NCBI GenBank assembly: GCA_965153355.1
Contig: OZ231127.1
Coordinates: 43,462,001 to 43,526,000 of the forward strand
Source: Flaccisagitta enflata
Lineage: Eukaryota; Chaetognatha; Sagittoidea; Aphragmophora
DNA: 64,000 bases
Reading direction: 5' to 3'
Positions 1 to 12,462 of this stretch are shown piece by piece (within the stretch, counting starts at the first letter, position 1; the number at the start of each line of letters is the position of its first letter). The notes under the pieces are model-generated. The model saw nothing but the letters and a program-made list of their open reading frames with translations. It did no database searches and was not told the DNA's origin. A program made the translations under genes and the position numbers.

Positions 1-473
1 CGTCAAACAAAACTAAGAACATCTAGATTGGTTGTGATTTACGTCTGTCGTGACCCTAGACACTTCAGGGGGCGATCAAACGGAGATGCAATTCCAGCCT
101 TATAATTCTTAAGTTATAGCTCGTCCCCTACATAAGCTGATTTTTTCCCAACGCATGTTTTCCTCTCTAACACGTACAAAAATCCTCATTTCTGCAATCC
201 GCAAAAAAAGAAAAAAAAAAAGGATTGGTCCCGAATTTTTTTTTCTTAATCTTTACAATCCCTTTCAGCCGTGCTTGTGTCTGTTGGAAAGTACCCCGTC
301 TCTACCCACAGAGGGGTGGAAAGGTTCTTTTATTCCCTCCATCAGTGTCCGACTTGATAGTTATCTTCACATGGGCATGTTCTTCCTTTGCCCTCTCCTC
401 TTCAGTCTCCTCATAACACTATCTCCTTCTCCTCGTTTTTTTTTCTGTCTCCTCATCTTCTGACCCTCATTTT

Positions 474-583
<110 letters not shown>

Positions 584-972
584 TCTCCCCCGATGTGACC
601 TCATTTTTGATCATGATTTCCCATAAGTCTTTCCTCATTGCTCAAATCCGGAGGGATCTACGTCTGATCAAACCTTGCTCCATCTCAATCTCTTTCACAT
701 TACTGTCTCCTCGACTGTCTTTAATCTATCTTGCCGTCTTTTTAAACAGTTTCGTCCCATAAGGTAAACGCTCCATAAATCTTTTTTTCTTTAATTCCAT
801 ACCGGTCCTTTCGACTTAAATCTTTTTTTAAGCCACACTCAAGCAACTCTATGAGCCCCCCCCTTTTTTAGACGTTCGTTCGATCAATCAGTAAGTCAGT
901 CCGTCTATCACGATTTGCAAGTATTTTCGCATTTTGTCTCCTGCCCACCTGCATGGTAGTCGCGTACCCGGC

Positions 973-1172
973 CTGATTTTTAGACACGTGCACTCGACTC
1001 TACAATGCAATCCCCGGTCGGTTGGATGGTTGGTTCGTCGGTCAGATGGTCGGTTGACTGGTCCCACTTAGCTTTTTCGTCGTTAATAGGGTTCTGCATT
1101 ACTGCTCCAGCCCAAATGCTTGTTTTTCTTTAAGCACTGTCCCTGCCCACCCGTACGAGACTTCGGTACAAC
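973..1172 (-). mobile_element. HP element, degenerate copy
   Basis: ACACGTGCACTCGACTCTAC is a decayed hairpin end. GGTCGGTTGG-type tetramers follow, then CCTGCCCACCCGTACGAGAC. The AACAAGG end is lost. Confidence 0.4.
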
Positions 1173-1174
1173 AA

Positions 1175-1855
1175 TGAGAAAAGCACGATAATTTGGCAAG
1201 TGGATGCCTCTTACAGACTTGTCGATGGCCTTTTTTTTTCTTTTTGCTCGTTTTTCATCTCGGTCGGCTTGCATTTAGAGGGCGCGAGTCAGACGGCGGA
1301 AAAAATCTTGTTTCTTTCCCGGACTAATCCTTGATCTTTATTTTCTCATCAATCAACGACTTTTCTGTTTTATCTTGTTATCCATACTGAAACAGAATGT
1401 ATTATGTAGCTTCTCTTTTTCTCTCAAAGTCTGTTCTTTCTTTTCTCTCTTTCATTCCACCAGAGGCAGGTCTCTCTCCAACTGTCTTACTCTTTATTTT
1501 TCCATATTGGCTTTATTGCATATTCAAAATTTTCTTATTCTTGTAAGCTTTCAGCTTTGTCACCATCGATAAGTTCTTTTGTATTCATTTTTGACCTATC
1601 TTGTCTCCTCTTGGATCGCACTCAGGCTTTCTCATTTGATGCGCTCCATTCTTCACTGTCTCTGTGTCACTCTTTGTCATTTTTCGGTCATTTCGTCCAT
1701 CCATCGGTTGCGTCAACTCGTCTCAACAGCCATGGATATATTACCATTGTGGCTGTTGTTTCCGAGTCCAAGCTTAAGTCTCGTATAAATGCTTCCTGCC
1801 TGTCCTCATCTGTCTCAACCTTATCCTCTCCTATCCCATCTCATTATCATCTTGT
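1175..1855. other. No gene seen; pyrimidine-rich spacer
   Basis: T/C-rich sequence without splice-bounded frames. It grades into the minisatellite at 1860. Confidence 0.5.
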
Positions 1856-1859
1856 ATTC

Positions 1860-2265
1860 ATCTACCTCATCCTCCTCCTCCTCATCTTCACCACCCTCAT
1901 TCTCATCCTCCCCATTCACATCTCCCTCTTCCTCATCCTCCCTATTCTCATCCTCCCCATTCTCATCTTCCTCTTCCTCATCCTCCCCATTCTCATCCTC
2001 CCCATTCTCAACTCCCTCTTCCTCATCCTCCCATTCTCATCCTCTCCATTCTCTTCCTCCCCATTCTCATCTCCCTCTTCCTCATCCTCCCCATTCTCAT
2101 CCTCTCTATTCTCATCTCCCTCTTCCTCATCCTCCCCATTCTCATCCTCTCCACTCTCATCTTCCCCCTCCTCATCGTTCCCATTCTCATCCTTCCCATT
2201 CTCATCCTTCCCATTCTCATCTCCCCCTTCCTCATCCACCCCATTTTCATCGTCTTCATCCCATT
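1860..2265. repeat. Pyrimidine-rich minisatellite
   Basis: Units of 15-18 bases built on CTCATCCTCCCCATT, almost wholly C/T on the plus strand. The long frames crossing it (1557-2501 and others) are repeat translations. Confidence 0.85.
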
Positions 2266-2301
2266 CATCTGCCTCTTTTTTGCTACAGAAACATTCGTTT
2301 T

Positions 2302-2832
2302 TGGGCAGCGGCCCTAAAGGGCTGATGACCTATGCTTTCACACAGAATTTTCTCCTTCTCTTCTCCTCAGTGTGCCCCCTCCCCTTTTTTCAGCCTTGGG
2401 ACCCAAATCCCAGCCTCAAGGCCCAATCCAGCCTAGAGGCCCGTCCAGCCTCAAGGCCCAAATCTCAGCCTCAAGGCCCAAATCCCAGCCTTGAGGGGTA
2501 ATCAGCCTCGAGGCCCAAATCCCAGCGGATCAAATCCCAGTCTTGAGGCCTGATCTAGAGTCTTGAGGCACAAATCTAGCCTTTAGGCTCAAACCCCAGT
2601 CTCAAGGTTCAAATCCCAGCCATGAGGCTCAGATCCCAGCCACGAGGCTCAAATCCCCGCCTCCAGGCTCAAATCCCAGCTTCAAGGCCCCAATTCCAGC
2701 CTCCAGGCTCAAACAAAAACAGCATAGGTCATTGGCTCCTTTGGGGCCGCTGCCCCTCTCACCTCCTCACACCCTCATACACTCATATAGGGGCTACGGG
2801 AACCGCTGACCATCTAACGCTTTTGCGACTAC
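2302..2832 (-). mobile_element. GGCAGCGGCC TIR/minisatellite element, short copy
   Basis: The inner repeat GGGCAGCGGCCCTAAAGGGC lies at 2303-2322. Its inverse, ending GGGGCCGCTGCCCC, lies at 2721-2756. An outer extension ends in CCGCTGACCATCTAACGC and TTTTGCGACTA at about 2832, at the right end only. About 15 units of the CCCAGCCTCAAGGCCCAAAT minisatellite lie between (about 2400-2715). The outer extension is present at one end only, as in the 29.6 and 41.5 kb copies, so the element has defined polarity. Confidence 0.62.
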
Positions 2833-3037
2833 TCTCTCTTTCTTTTTCTTGTTTTGACCCATTTTTTGAGCTCTCTTCTTCTTCTAACGGCCTCAGAATG
2901 CAAATCATCGACACCCGCAAAACTGGGAAAGAAACATTTCTCAAATTCATGTTGAAACAAACCATGGAGAGCCAGAGTCGGTTGCGAACATGACGACGAC
3001 GATAACGAACAATAGTAATGATTACAATGACGACAGC

Positions 3038-3068
3038 GATGATGATGATGATGGTGATGGTGATGATA

Positions 3069-3103
<35 letters not shown>

Positions 3104-3104
3104 A

Positions 3105-3199
<95 letters not shown>
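3038..3199. repeat. (GAT)n microsatellite
   Basis: GAT run of 162 bases with a few GGT and AAT units. Confidence 0.95.
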
Positions 3200-3385
3200 C
3201 CCAATGAGAATTATGTCAATCTCAAAAATTACTAACATAACGTGAGAGATGATGACCGCGGCTTTGAAAATGTTGATCTTAACCACGATTGTCATGAAGA
3301 TGACACAAGTCTTGTAACAAGATGTCGGTATCATTGATATGAGTTGCACTAACTATGGTCTGTGTGCAAGAACGCAAGCAGAGGA

Positions 3386-3471
3386 AAAGAAGAAGAAGAA
3401 GAAGAAGAAGAAGAAGAAGAAGAAGAAGAAGAAGAAGAAGAAGGAGAAAGAAGAAGAAGAAGAAGAAGAAG

Positions 3472-3503
<32 letters not shown>

Positions 3504-3539
3504 GAAGAAGAAGAAGAAGAAGAAGAAGAAGAAGAAGAA
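3386..3539. repeat. (AAG)n microsatellite
   Basis: AAG run with rare interruptions, purine-only on the plus strand. Confidence 0.95.
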
Positions 3540-4185
3540 TTCAAGTGCATGTCTCTTTACATGAGTTCCTCATACTCACAATGTTAAAACTTAAAAGGTA
3601 TAGAGCAAGTACAACTGCACCACAACAACGCAGTTCTCAACTCGTCCTTTTAAAAATCCGAAAAAGGAATTTTGATAAAATAGACTGAGCCAGCTTGAAA
3701 TAAAGCTATTTTTATCATCGCGACGTTTTAAACTTTTCATAAGCCCCAGATTGAAAAATGAACTTATATAAAACAGAAATAACACTATGAGGAGGGCGGG
3801 GTATTGACCGCGCAAAGAGAGAGAAAAAGTCAAAATATGATTTGACGGGGATGGGGTTATAAATATTGATTGTTTCAGGTGCAAGAGAGAACTGCCTTAC
3901 ATCACTGTATAGTTTAAGATTGTGTTTTGTTGCTGTGATCTTTGAAGATTAAGATGGCCTTTTTCACAAAACCGTATAATTTGATTGTTTGTTCCTTTGG
4001 CTAAATCTATCTTACCTCTAGATAAGAATCTTTTCATAAATTGAGAGGAGGTAGAATGAAGATCGGGTGCAGAATAAGGATGAGGAACGGGTGCAGAATG
4101 AGCTGAACAGCATCAGAAATAAAGGTGACAGACAGAGAGCAACGTTCATGAAATGGCTAAGATGATGAGAACGAAATTTGAGAAA

Positions 4186-4420
4186 AACAAGGCCAAGTAG
4201 GTCAACAATGCGTCCTCTATGAATGAACGTTATTCCTGAATGAATGTTTTCCATGAATGTTTTTCATGAATGATTTTTTTTTTCAAAAATGAAACTTGTT
4301 TATGAATAAATAAATGAGTAAATAAATGAATGAAAGAGTATATTGGTGCTGTTTTATTTTTTTTTGCGTGACCAACCAATCAACGGACACAGCCCCATAT
4401 CGAGATGCGAGGACGCATTT
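4186..4420 (+). mobile_element. HP element, subtype C (ATGCGTCCTC word)
   Basis: The copy starts AACAAGGCCAAGTAGGTCAA. The inner word AATGCGTCCTC lies at 4207-4217. The far end is GATGCGAGGACGCATT at 4404-4419, whose right arm is the exact reverse complement of the word (11 of 11). A short CCAACCAATCAACGGACACA tract precedes the hairpin. The interior is AT-rich and carries ATGAATG repeats. Confidence 0.62.
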
Positions 4421-4533
4421 TAGCAGTAATGAAAGAGAAGCAGCGAAACACTTGCTGCTTAGTTTATCAACGACATGAGTTATTAACAACAAGCGTGCTC
4501 TTCAAAATCGCCTTTAAATGAAAAAAAAAAGAA

Positions 4534-4750
<217 letters not shown>

Positions 4751-4822
4751 TTGCATATCACATAACAATTTTACACCGAAAATGAGGGCAATTTACACAT
4801 AATAAATGATTTTCATCAAATA

Positions 4823-5051
4823 CTACATAGCTCATAAATATACCGACACTTGAAAATAAGCATCAACTTTAGAAAGGTGCTGCGCCTAAGCAAAATAAGT
4901 TACTGACTCCAGATTGGTCGCATTTGAAAGTTTTTAAACAACTCTTTGAAATGAGCTTAATCTGGTGTCAGTAGCTCAATTTGTTTAAGGGCAGCGCCTC
5001 TCTAAAGTTGATGCTACTTTTCAAGTGTCCGTATATTTATGAGCTAGATGG
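4823..5051. mobile_element. Foldback MITE, 229 bp
   Basis: Almost the whole element is one inverted repeat centred near 4937. The arms share TAGCTCATAAATATAC, ACACTTGAAAA and GCATCAACTTTAGA. TA flanks at 4821-4822 and 5052-5053. A diverged relative may lie at 56860-57060. Confidence 0.65.
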
Positions 5052-5054
5052 TAT

Positions 5055-6010
5055 TGTCATAGCTGTGTTTCGCATAGGACCTGTGTTTGAAACGATCTAC
5101 ATGAGACTCACTATTCCGGCACCCCATGGCAGGGCACAATGTGGTGGATCGCGAAGCCTCTGAAATTCAGATGACGCATTCATGCTTATCTCGCCCGGAT
5201 TGACTCCGCTGGTCAAGAACGGCAACTGCTTCCCTTGCTTCTCTTTAGTTTCCCCAAGTAACCTTAGTTGACATCCTTCCTACTTAACAAAGCCAAAAAA
5301 CCTTAAACCTTAATAGTGCAAATTGTACCAGCCATCAATCAAATTCTGCCCCCTCCCATGCCCACCCGCACGCGATCTGGTAGTGGCCATGTATTTTGCT
5401 TTATTGATTGCTATATTGCTGATGTGCTCAGGGAAGTGAAATGCCGAGCGGGGTAGTTGACATGTCTCCGAACGAATATCGTTGACTTTCAATTGAGCAA
5501 CGAAATCTATCCTTACAGCATGAACACAGTTTCAGTTGGAGACCGCGGAAAATTCCAGGCATATACACGAGATCGGAAAATAGAATTATGTTTTGAGCCC
5601 ACAATTGTTTTTTTTTTCCTTAATTATCTCAGGGAGAGAAGAGGAAGATAAACAGCGAACGCCAAATGCTTTGTTTGAATGGAATGATTTTGAAATAATC
5701 AGCTTATGTGCATCCATGGATATTACAACGGGTATTACCGAAGATCAAGATTAACATTGGATTGAAACTTGATTCCGTTATGCTTTTTAATCACAAATGC
5801 GCAAGGCATCATCCAAAAACTAACCGTACCTGAATTCGGTGCACATGGAATTAAATGTAGTCGCCAGTACGCAAATGCTATCTTGCTTACAGAAAGATTG
5901 GCATCTGAAAAGGCGCATGAAATATAGAAGAGTGCTGCTTCAGGGGAAGTTGAAGTACTGACTTAAGATCGTTCGCGCATGAAACAGTTCAAGCATCTCT
6001 ATAAATTGGC
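5055..6010. other. No gene seen
   Basis: Mixed unique sequence. CCCACCCGCACGCGATCTGG near 5357 is an HP inner-word remnant. Confidence 0.5.
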
Positions 6011-6013
6011 ACC

Positions 6014-6220
6014 AGGGGTGTATATAATTGAGTCGCTTTTGATTCCCCCGCCCCCTCCTGCCTTTGATTTTCTTCCCCCCTACGTAACACGTTGCATTTT
6101 AAAAACTATGATTTTCTTCCCCATAAAGCAATAAAACAGTGTGTTTAAGGTTTAAATAGAAAAAATCCTCTACTTGTAACTAATGATTTATTCCTTCATG
6201 CAGTGGGACGAAAAGGTTCT
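6014..6220. mobile_element. hAT-like MITE, truncated second copy
   Basis: CAGGGGTGTATATAATTGAG and the next 140 bases match 14165-14310 (including CCCCATAAAGCAATAAAACA). The right end is replaced by an HP element at 6221. Confidence 0.5.
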
Positions 6221-6417
6221 TAGTCGCGTGCTACGCAATTCTACACCCCGCTTTGTCAGTCCGTCCATCCGTCGGTCCGTCTGTCGGTCCATCCGTCAGT
6301 CCGTCCGTCACACTTTACTTTTTTGGGTTTTTTGCCCAAATGATCATGTAACCTCAATTATGGTCCCTGCCCACACGCACGCGACTGGACTAGCCGTGTA
6401 TCCGTTGGGCTTGATTT
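6221..6417 (-). mobile_element. HP element, subtype A, decayed
   Basis: The hairpin is TAGTCGCGTGCTACGCAATT, followed by CTACACCCCGCTTTGTC and a CCGT/CGGT tetramer tract. The copy ends with CACGCACGCGACTGG, GCCGTGTATCCG and a changed CCTTGTT end. It cuts the right part of an hAT-like MITE that starts at 6014. Confidence 0.55.
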
Positions 6418-6491
6418 TATCGTCAGCGAGTTTCTTGTTGCTCATAAGCACACCCTTATTGGTCCATCTGCCCATTTTTTCTGCTGAAAGC

Positions 6492-6492
<1 letters not shown>

Positions 6493-6560
<68 letters not shown>

Positions 6561-6573
6561 ACACACACACACA
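6493..6573. repeat. (CA)n microsatellite
   Basis: CA run with two single-base changes, then an A run. Confidence 0.95.
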
Positions 6574-6609
6574 AAAAAAAAAACACACAATAACACATAC
6601 TTAAACTAC

Positions 6610-7080
6610 TTCACTGCACATGCACAAAAATATCGGACAAACTGTTGGCGACCTTGAAATCGATGAATTTTCGATCTCGACTTTGAACAACGCAAATCAG
6701 CCCCTCTGCCGACGAAGACCAAGTCCAAGGGTGGCTACGAGTTTTGAACAAAATATGTGGACCACTTTCTAACCACTTAAAAAAAAGTGACAATTTCTGA
6801 TCTTTTGACAATTGACATTCTTGGCAGGTTTTTGGGTACGCGTTATAAACCTCTTTTTTCAAGTCTCTCAACACAATTTTTGCTCTCCGATCGCAATCAC
6901 TTCAATTTGATGATCAGTCGACAGCCTCTCCCACTGCCCGCGAAAAAAGTTGAGCCCCGCAATAATGGACGCTAAATGACTAACTAGGCTTATGTCTCAT
7001 AAGACGCAGTGTACGGAAAGAAGAAATTTTACGGGTCATTACGATTTTTTAGATATTTTTCATATTAGTTTTCTGTATAT
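6610..7080. other. No gene seen; left flank of the satellite
   Basis: Unique AT-rich sequence up to the first satellite palindrome. No repeat recognised. Confidence 0.45.
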
Positions 7081-7084
7081 TTTT

Positions 7085-10000
7085 AGATGCGTCCTCGCAT
7101 CTCTATAAGAGGGTGTGTCCGTCCGTCCGTCTCCCATTCTCTCAAAATCAGTCAACGCACTCCCGCATGCCTCAAGAAGCCACCTAACCATTCAATAGAT
7201 GCGTCCTCATCTCTATAGAGTGTGTTAGTCCGTCCGTCTCCCATTCTCTCAAAATCAGTCATTGCCTCCGCACACTCGAGAAATACTAACCATTATTAGA
7301 TGCGATGTCATCTCTAAGGAGTGTGTCAATGATCCGTCTCCCATTCTCTCAAATCAGTCAACGCACTCCCACGCACTCAAAAATCGCCACTAACCATTAT
7401 TAGGTGCGTCCTCTCATCTCTATAAGAGAGTATGTCCGTCAATCAATCTCTTATTCTCTCAAAATCAGTCAACGCACTCACTGACTCACAGAAACCCCCC
7501 AACCATTATTAGATGCGTCCTCGCATCTCTATAAGAGAGTGTGTCCGTCCGTCCGTCTCCCATTCTCTCAAAATCAGTCAGCACTCCCCACACACTCAAG
7601 CCACTAACCATTATTAGATGCGTCTCGCCATCTCTATAAAGGAGTGTGTCGTCAAATCTAAATCTCCCATTCTCATAGAAATCAGTCAACGCACTCCGCC
7701 ACACTCGAAACCACCCCCAACCATTATTGGTGCGTCCTCGTCTCTGAAAGAGTATGTCCGTCCAAATCAAATCTCCCCATTCTCTCAAAATCAGTCAACG
7801 CTCACTTGCTCAGAAGCCACCCCCAGCCATTATTAGATGGAGTCCTCATCTCTACTAAGGAGTGTGTCAGATCAAATCAATTTCTCCCATTCTCTCAAAA
7901 TCAGTCTATGCACTCATACACTCAGAAACCACCCCAACCATTTATTAGATGCGTCCTCGCATCTCTGGAAGAGGGTGTCAGGTCAAATCCCGTCTCCATT
8001 CTCTCAAAATCAGTCAACTTATCACACACTCAGAAGCACCCCAACCATTATTAGATGCGTCCTCATCTCTATAAGGGTAATGTCCGTCCGTCGTCTCATT
8101 CTCTCAAAATCAGTAACACTCCACTTTTACTCAAGAACACCTAACCATTATTAGATGCGTCCTCCATCTCTATAAGAGTGTGTCCGTCCGTCCGTCTCCC
8201 ATTCTCTCAATCAGTCAACACTCCCCACACACTCAGAAGCCACCCCCAACCATTATTAGATGCGTCCTCGCATCTCTAAAGGTGTGTCCCAATCCGTCTC
8301 CCATTCTCTCTCAGAAATCAGTCCTCCCGCACCTCAGAAGCCACCCCCAACCATTATTAGATGCGTCCTCGCATCTCTATAAGAGGGTGTGTCCGTCCGT
8401 CCATCTGTCCGTCTCCCATTCTCTCAAAATCAGTCTACGCACTCCCACACACTCAAGCCACCCCCAACCATTATTAGATGGTCCTCATCTCTATAAGAAA
8501 GGAATCTGGTCCGTCCGTCTCCCATTCTCTCAAAATCAGTCAACGCACTCCCGCACACTCAGAAGCCACCCCAACCATTATTAGATGTCTCGCATCTCTA
8601 TAAGAAAGTGTCCGTCCAAATATCTCATTCTCTCAAAATCAGTCACGCACTCAGAAATACCCCAACCATTATTGGATGCGTCCTCGCATCTCTATAAAAG
8701 GGTGTGTCCGTCCATCCGTCTCCCATTCTCTCAAAATCAGTCTGCACTCCCCGCACTCAAACCACCCCCAACCATTATTAGATGCGTCCTCGCATCTCTA
8801 TAAGAAAGGTGTGTCCCCGTCCGTCCGTCTCCCATTCTCTCAAAATCAGTCATCGCACGATCAGAAGCCACAACCATTATTAGATGCGTCCTCGCATCTC
8901 TATAAGAGGTGTGTCCGTCCGTCCGTCTCCCATTCTCTCAAAATCAGTCAGCACTCTCCGCACACTCAAAGCCACCCCCATTATTAGATCGTCCTCGCAT
9001 CTCTATAAAGGGTGTGTCCGTCCGTCCGTCTCCCATTCTCTCAAAATCAGTCAACGCACTCCACTTACTCAGAAGCCACTCAACCATTATTGGTGCGTCC
9101 TCGCATCTCTATAAGAGGGTGTGTCCGTCCGTCCGTCTCCCATTCTCTCAAAATCAGTCAACGCACTCCCGCACACTCAGAAGCCACCCCCAACCATTAT
9201 TAGATGCGTCCTCGCATCTCTATAAGAGGGTGTGTCCGTCCGTCCGTCTCCCATTCTCTCAAAATCAGTCAACGCACTCCCGCACACTCAGAAGCCACCC
9301 CCAACCATTATTAGATGCGTCCTCGCATCTCTATAAGAGGGTGTGTCCGTCCGTCCGTCTCCCATTCTCTCAAAATCAGTCAACGCACTCCCGACACAGA
9401 AAGCCACCCCAACCATTATTAGATGCGTCCTCGCATCTCTATAAGAAAGGTGTGTCCGTCAATCGTCTCCCATTCTCTCAAAATCAGTCAACCTCCCTAC
9501 ACACTCAGAAACCACCAACCATTATTAGATGCGTCCTCGCATCTCTAAGAAAGGGTGTGTCTAGTCCGTCCGTCCGTCTCCCATTCTCTCAAATCAGTCA
9601 ACGCTCCTCGCACACTCAAGCCACCCCAACCATTATTGGATGCGTCCTCGCATCTCTATAAGAAGGGTGTGTCCGTCCGTCCGTCTCCCATTCTCTCAAA
9701 ATCAGTCACCCACCACGCTCAGAAGCCACCCCCAACCATTATTAGATGCGTCCTCGCATCTCTATAAGAAGAGGTGTGTCTCCGTCAATCTCTATTCTCT
9801 CAAATCAGTCAACGCACTCCTCACACACTCAGAAGCCACCCCAACCATTATTAGATGCGTCCTAGCATCTCTATAAGGGTGTGTCCGTCCGTCCGTCTCT
9901 ACATTCTCTCAAAAATCAGTCAACGCACTCCTGCACACTCAGAAGCCACCCCCAACCATTATTAGATGCGTCCTCGCATCTCTATAAGAGGGTGTGTCCG

Positions 10001-10345
10001 TCCGTCCGTCTCCCATGCTCTCAAAATCAGTCAACGCACTCCCGCACACTCAGAAGCCACCCCCAACCATTATTAGATGCGTCCTCGCATCTCTATAAGA
10101 GGGTGTGTCCGTCCGTCCGTCTCCCATTCTCTCAAATCAGTCAACGCACTCCCACACTCCCAAGCCACCCCCAACCATTATTAGTGTCTCGCATCTCTAT
10201 AAAGGGTGTCCGTCCGTCCGTCCCCATTCTCTCTGAAATCAGTCAACGCACTCCCCACACTCAGAAGCCACCCAACCATTATTAGATGCGTCCTCGCATC
10301 TCTATAAGAGGGTGTGTCCGTCCGTCCGTCTCCCATGCTCTTGAA
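7085..10345. repeat. 111-bp satellite, about 30 monomers, each starting with an HP-type palindrome
   Basis: The best-preserved monomers (for example 9203 to 9313) are 111 bases. Each begins GATGCGTCCTCGCATC (palindrome), then TCTATAAGAGGGTGTGTCCG, CCGTCCGTC, and a unique part with CCCATTCTCTCAAAATCAG. The first 50 bases match the hairpin end of subtype C HP elements. Monomers in the centre and right are nearly identical. Those from 7085 to about 8600 carry many small deletions. Apparent frames such as 8909-9661 simply read through the satellite and are not genes. Confidence 0.85.
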
Positions 10346-11029
10346 CTGCTATTTTGATTATCAATATTTCACTTTCTATCATGGTTCTAGCCCCCACCCC
10401 TCCCTCCTCCGCAGTTCGTTTTTTGATAAATCATAATCCATGGATTGATTCTACTTCTCCAGCACAACATTTAATATGTTTCTTGCAAACAAAAAAAAGG
10501 TGAAAGTCCTTTTAGAAAGAGGTTGATTGCCTTTGACCTGAAATTTTTTTATTTAAAAATTTGCTTCTGATAAAGACATATTGAAAACTTCGGTCTTCAT
10601 AAAAAATGAATTCTTATCTACTTTATGCATATAGTATTAGAATCATATAGAAAGTTACAGAGGGTAATGGGTGTCAGTGTCCATGGCGTGGTTATTTTAA
10701 GTGTAACCCAAAACACTAATGGCTAGGCCGTGAGTTAGGGCAAATTCGTGTTACATTTTTTAATCTAAAATCCTTCTAGAACTTCATGTACAAAAAAACC
10801 TACCAGTAACAACGAGGGCGCATCTATTGTTTGTCTATCAAACTTGTTTTCTCAAAAAACATTTTTTAAGTGTTGAACTATAAATATTTGCATAGATAAT
10901 CGCTGAGATACAGATTAGATGTACATAGTGTATTAAAAAAAGATAGAAAAAAGAAGATTTTTTATAGAAAATTATACTTTGTCATCTCACTCTTGTTAGG
11001 TGAAATTATATCATTGCTTAACAAGGCCG
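10346..11029. other. No gene seen; right flank of the satellite
   Basis: AT-rich unique sequence. No HP AACAAGG end that would close the satellite as an element was found here. Confidence 0.5.
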
Positions 11030-11213
11030 GATACACAGCTACCGAAGTCGCGTGCGGGTGGGCAGGGGCCATATTTGAGGTCACTAGACAACGTGGGCAG
11101 GAGCAGTGAGGTCCAAGAAAAAAATTCATAAAAAAAAGTAAAGTGTGACGGACCAACCAACCAACCGACCAACCGACGGACAAAGTAGTTGAGTCGCGTG
11201 CACGCGACTAAAA
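11030..11213 (+). mobile_element. HP element, subtype A (GTCGCGTGC word)
   Basis: AACAAGGCCGGATACACAGC begins the copy. The word AGTCGCGTGC lies at 11046-11055. The tetramer tract (CCAACCGACC) lies at 11150-11180. The terminal hairpin AGTCGCGTGCACGCGACT lies at 11192-11209 and its right arm is the exact complement of the word. Confidence 0.68.
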
Positions 11214-11832
11214 ATAAAGAAATTTGCATTTCCAAAAGCATGGACTCTTTTTAAAGACATATAAGAAAAGAGCCATGTTCTTAGAAATGTAAAATTTTCT
11301 TTACTGAAGCTGCCATATAATTTCACCCAACACAGTTTTGAAATTTTGTTCACTATTTTTCTTAGGAATTCAAACATTCAATTTCAAATTTTGATTGTTG
11401 TGAAACCATGGTCAGTATTCTGGGTTTGAGAATATTATTATAACACCTTTTACATTATATCAAAAATACTTTACTGAAATCCTAATAATATTTTCTAATT
11501 AAAAATCTATATCAGAAGCAAAAAGTAAAATGAAACCAAAATTTCCTGTTCCTAAACACTAAGACAGAAGTGGATTTCTGTTATTGCCAATATAGAAGTA
11601 CAGGCAGCTTGAACAAGACCAAAAAAAGCAATCACTTTCTTCCATGCTCCATGAACGAGTTCCCTTTGCGTCAAAACCTTTTCAAGCGTGCATAAATCAA
11701 TAAATCAATGAAAGAGCTCATGAAAAAAAACTCTCCCAGTAATTTTCCAGGCAATCAACAATATCAACATTCATTTAATTTATACATTTATTGGAATGAA
11801 CAGCATTACGATCATACTATAAATGCTAATGA

Positions 11833-11888
<56 letters not shown>
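11833..11888. repeat. (GA)n microsatellite
   Basis: GA run followed by ACACAAACACAAAC units. Confidence 0.95.
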
Positions 11889-11892
<4 letters not shown>

Positions 11893-12100
11893 CAAACACA
11901 AACACAAACACAGGCAAAGGAACAAAAGAAAAACGGACAGGTTTGAGTGTTAACAGAAAACGCAATCAAACTAGAAAGTCCTTATCCAAAACTCTCAAAC
12001 CACTTGCCCTCTTGATACTCCTTGAGCTTGATCCTTCCTCTTTTCATCTGCTTGTCCTCGTCCACTTCACCGCAGCCATAATTGTCCACAGTATCTCTTT

Positions 12101-12331
<231 letters not shown>

Positions 12332-12462
12332 AATTGCAATCAGACTGATGAGTTTAAAGGACGGAATTTGACGCAAAGAGAAAAAGAGGAGATTGTAACA
12401 AGCAAAAGAGTGGAATAACAGCAGAAATGAATGAAAAGAGAAGAAGAGAGAAAGCACCAATA

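Noticed and set aside
1557-2501. 314-codon frame rich in Ser, Pro and Leu
   Set aside because: It follows the pyrimidine minisatellite and TIR-element minisatellite. No start context, introns or domain.
2595-2625. GGTTCAAATCCC words resembling a tRNA B box
   Set aside because: They belong to the minisatellite unit; no A box or cloverleaf can be formed.
8909-9661. 250-codon open frame in the 7-10 kb region (and many similar ones)
   Set aside because: It reads through the 111-bp satellite, whose length is a multiple of three, so frames stay open by arithmetic. The peptide is the same 37 residues repeated.
7085-10345. Resemblance to a CRISPR array (palindromic repeat with spacers)
   Set aside because: The monomer is repeated throughout its length, with no unique spacers, and the setting is eukaryotic.
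10962-11241. Small frames rich in SVGWSVGWLVG-type peptides (also at 14742-15130, 19501-19737, 33896-34293)
   Set aside because: These are HP element tetramer tracts read on the minus strand; they recur with each copy and carry no conserved frame.
12344-12375. CTGATGAG...GGAA words resembling a hammerhead ribozyme core (also near 21590)
   Set aside because: The required stem II and flanking stems cannot be drawn convincingly.
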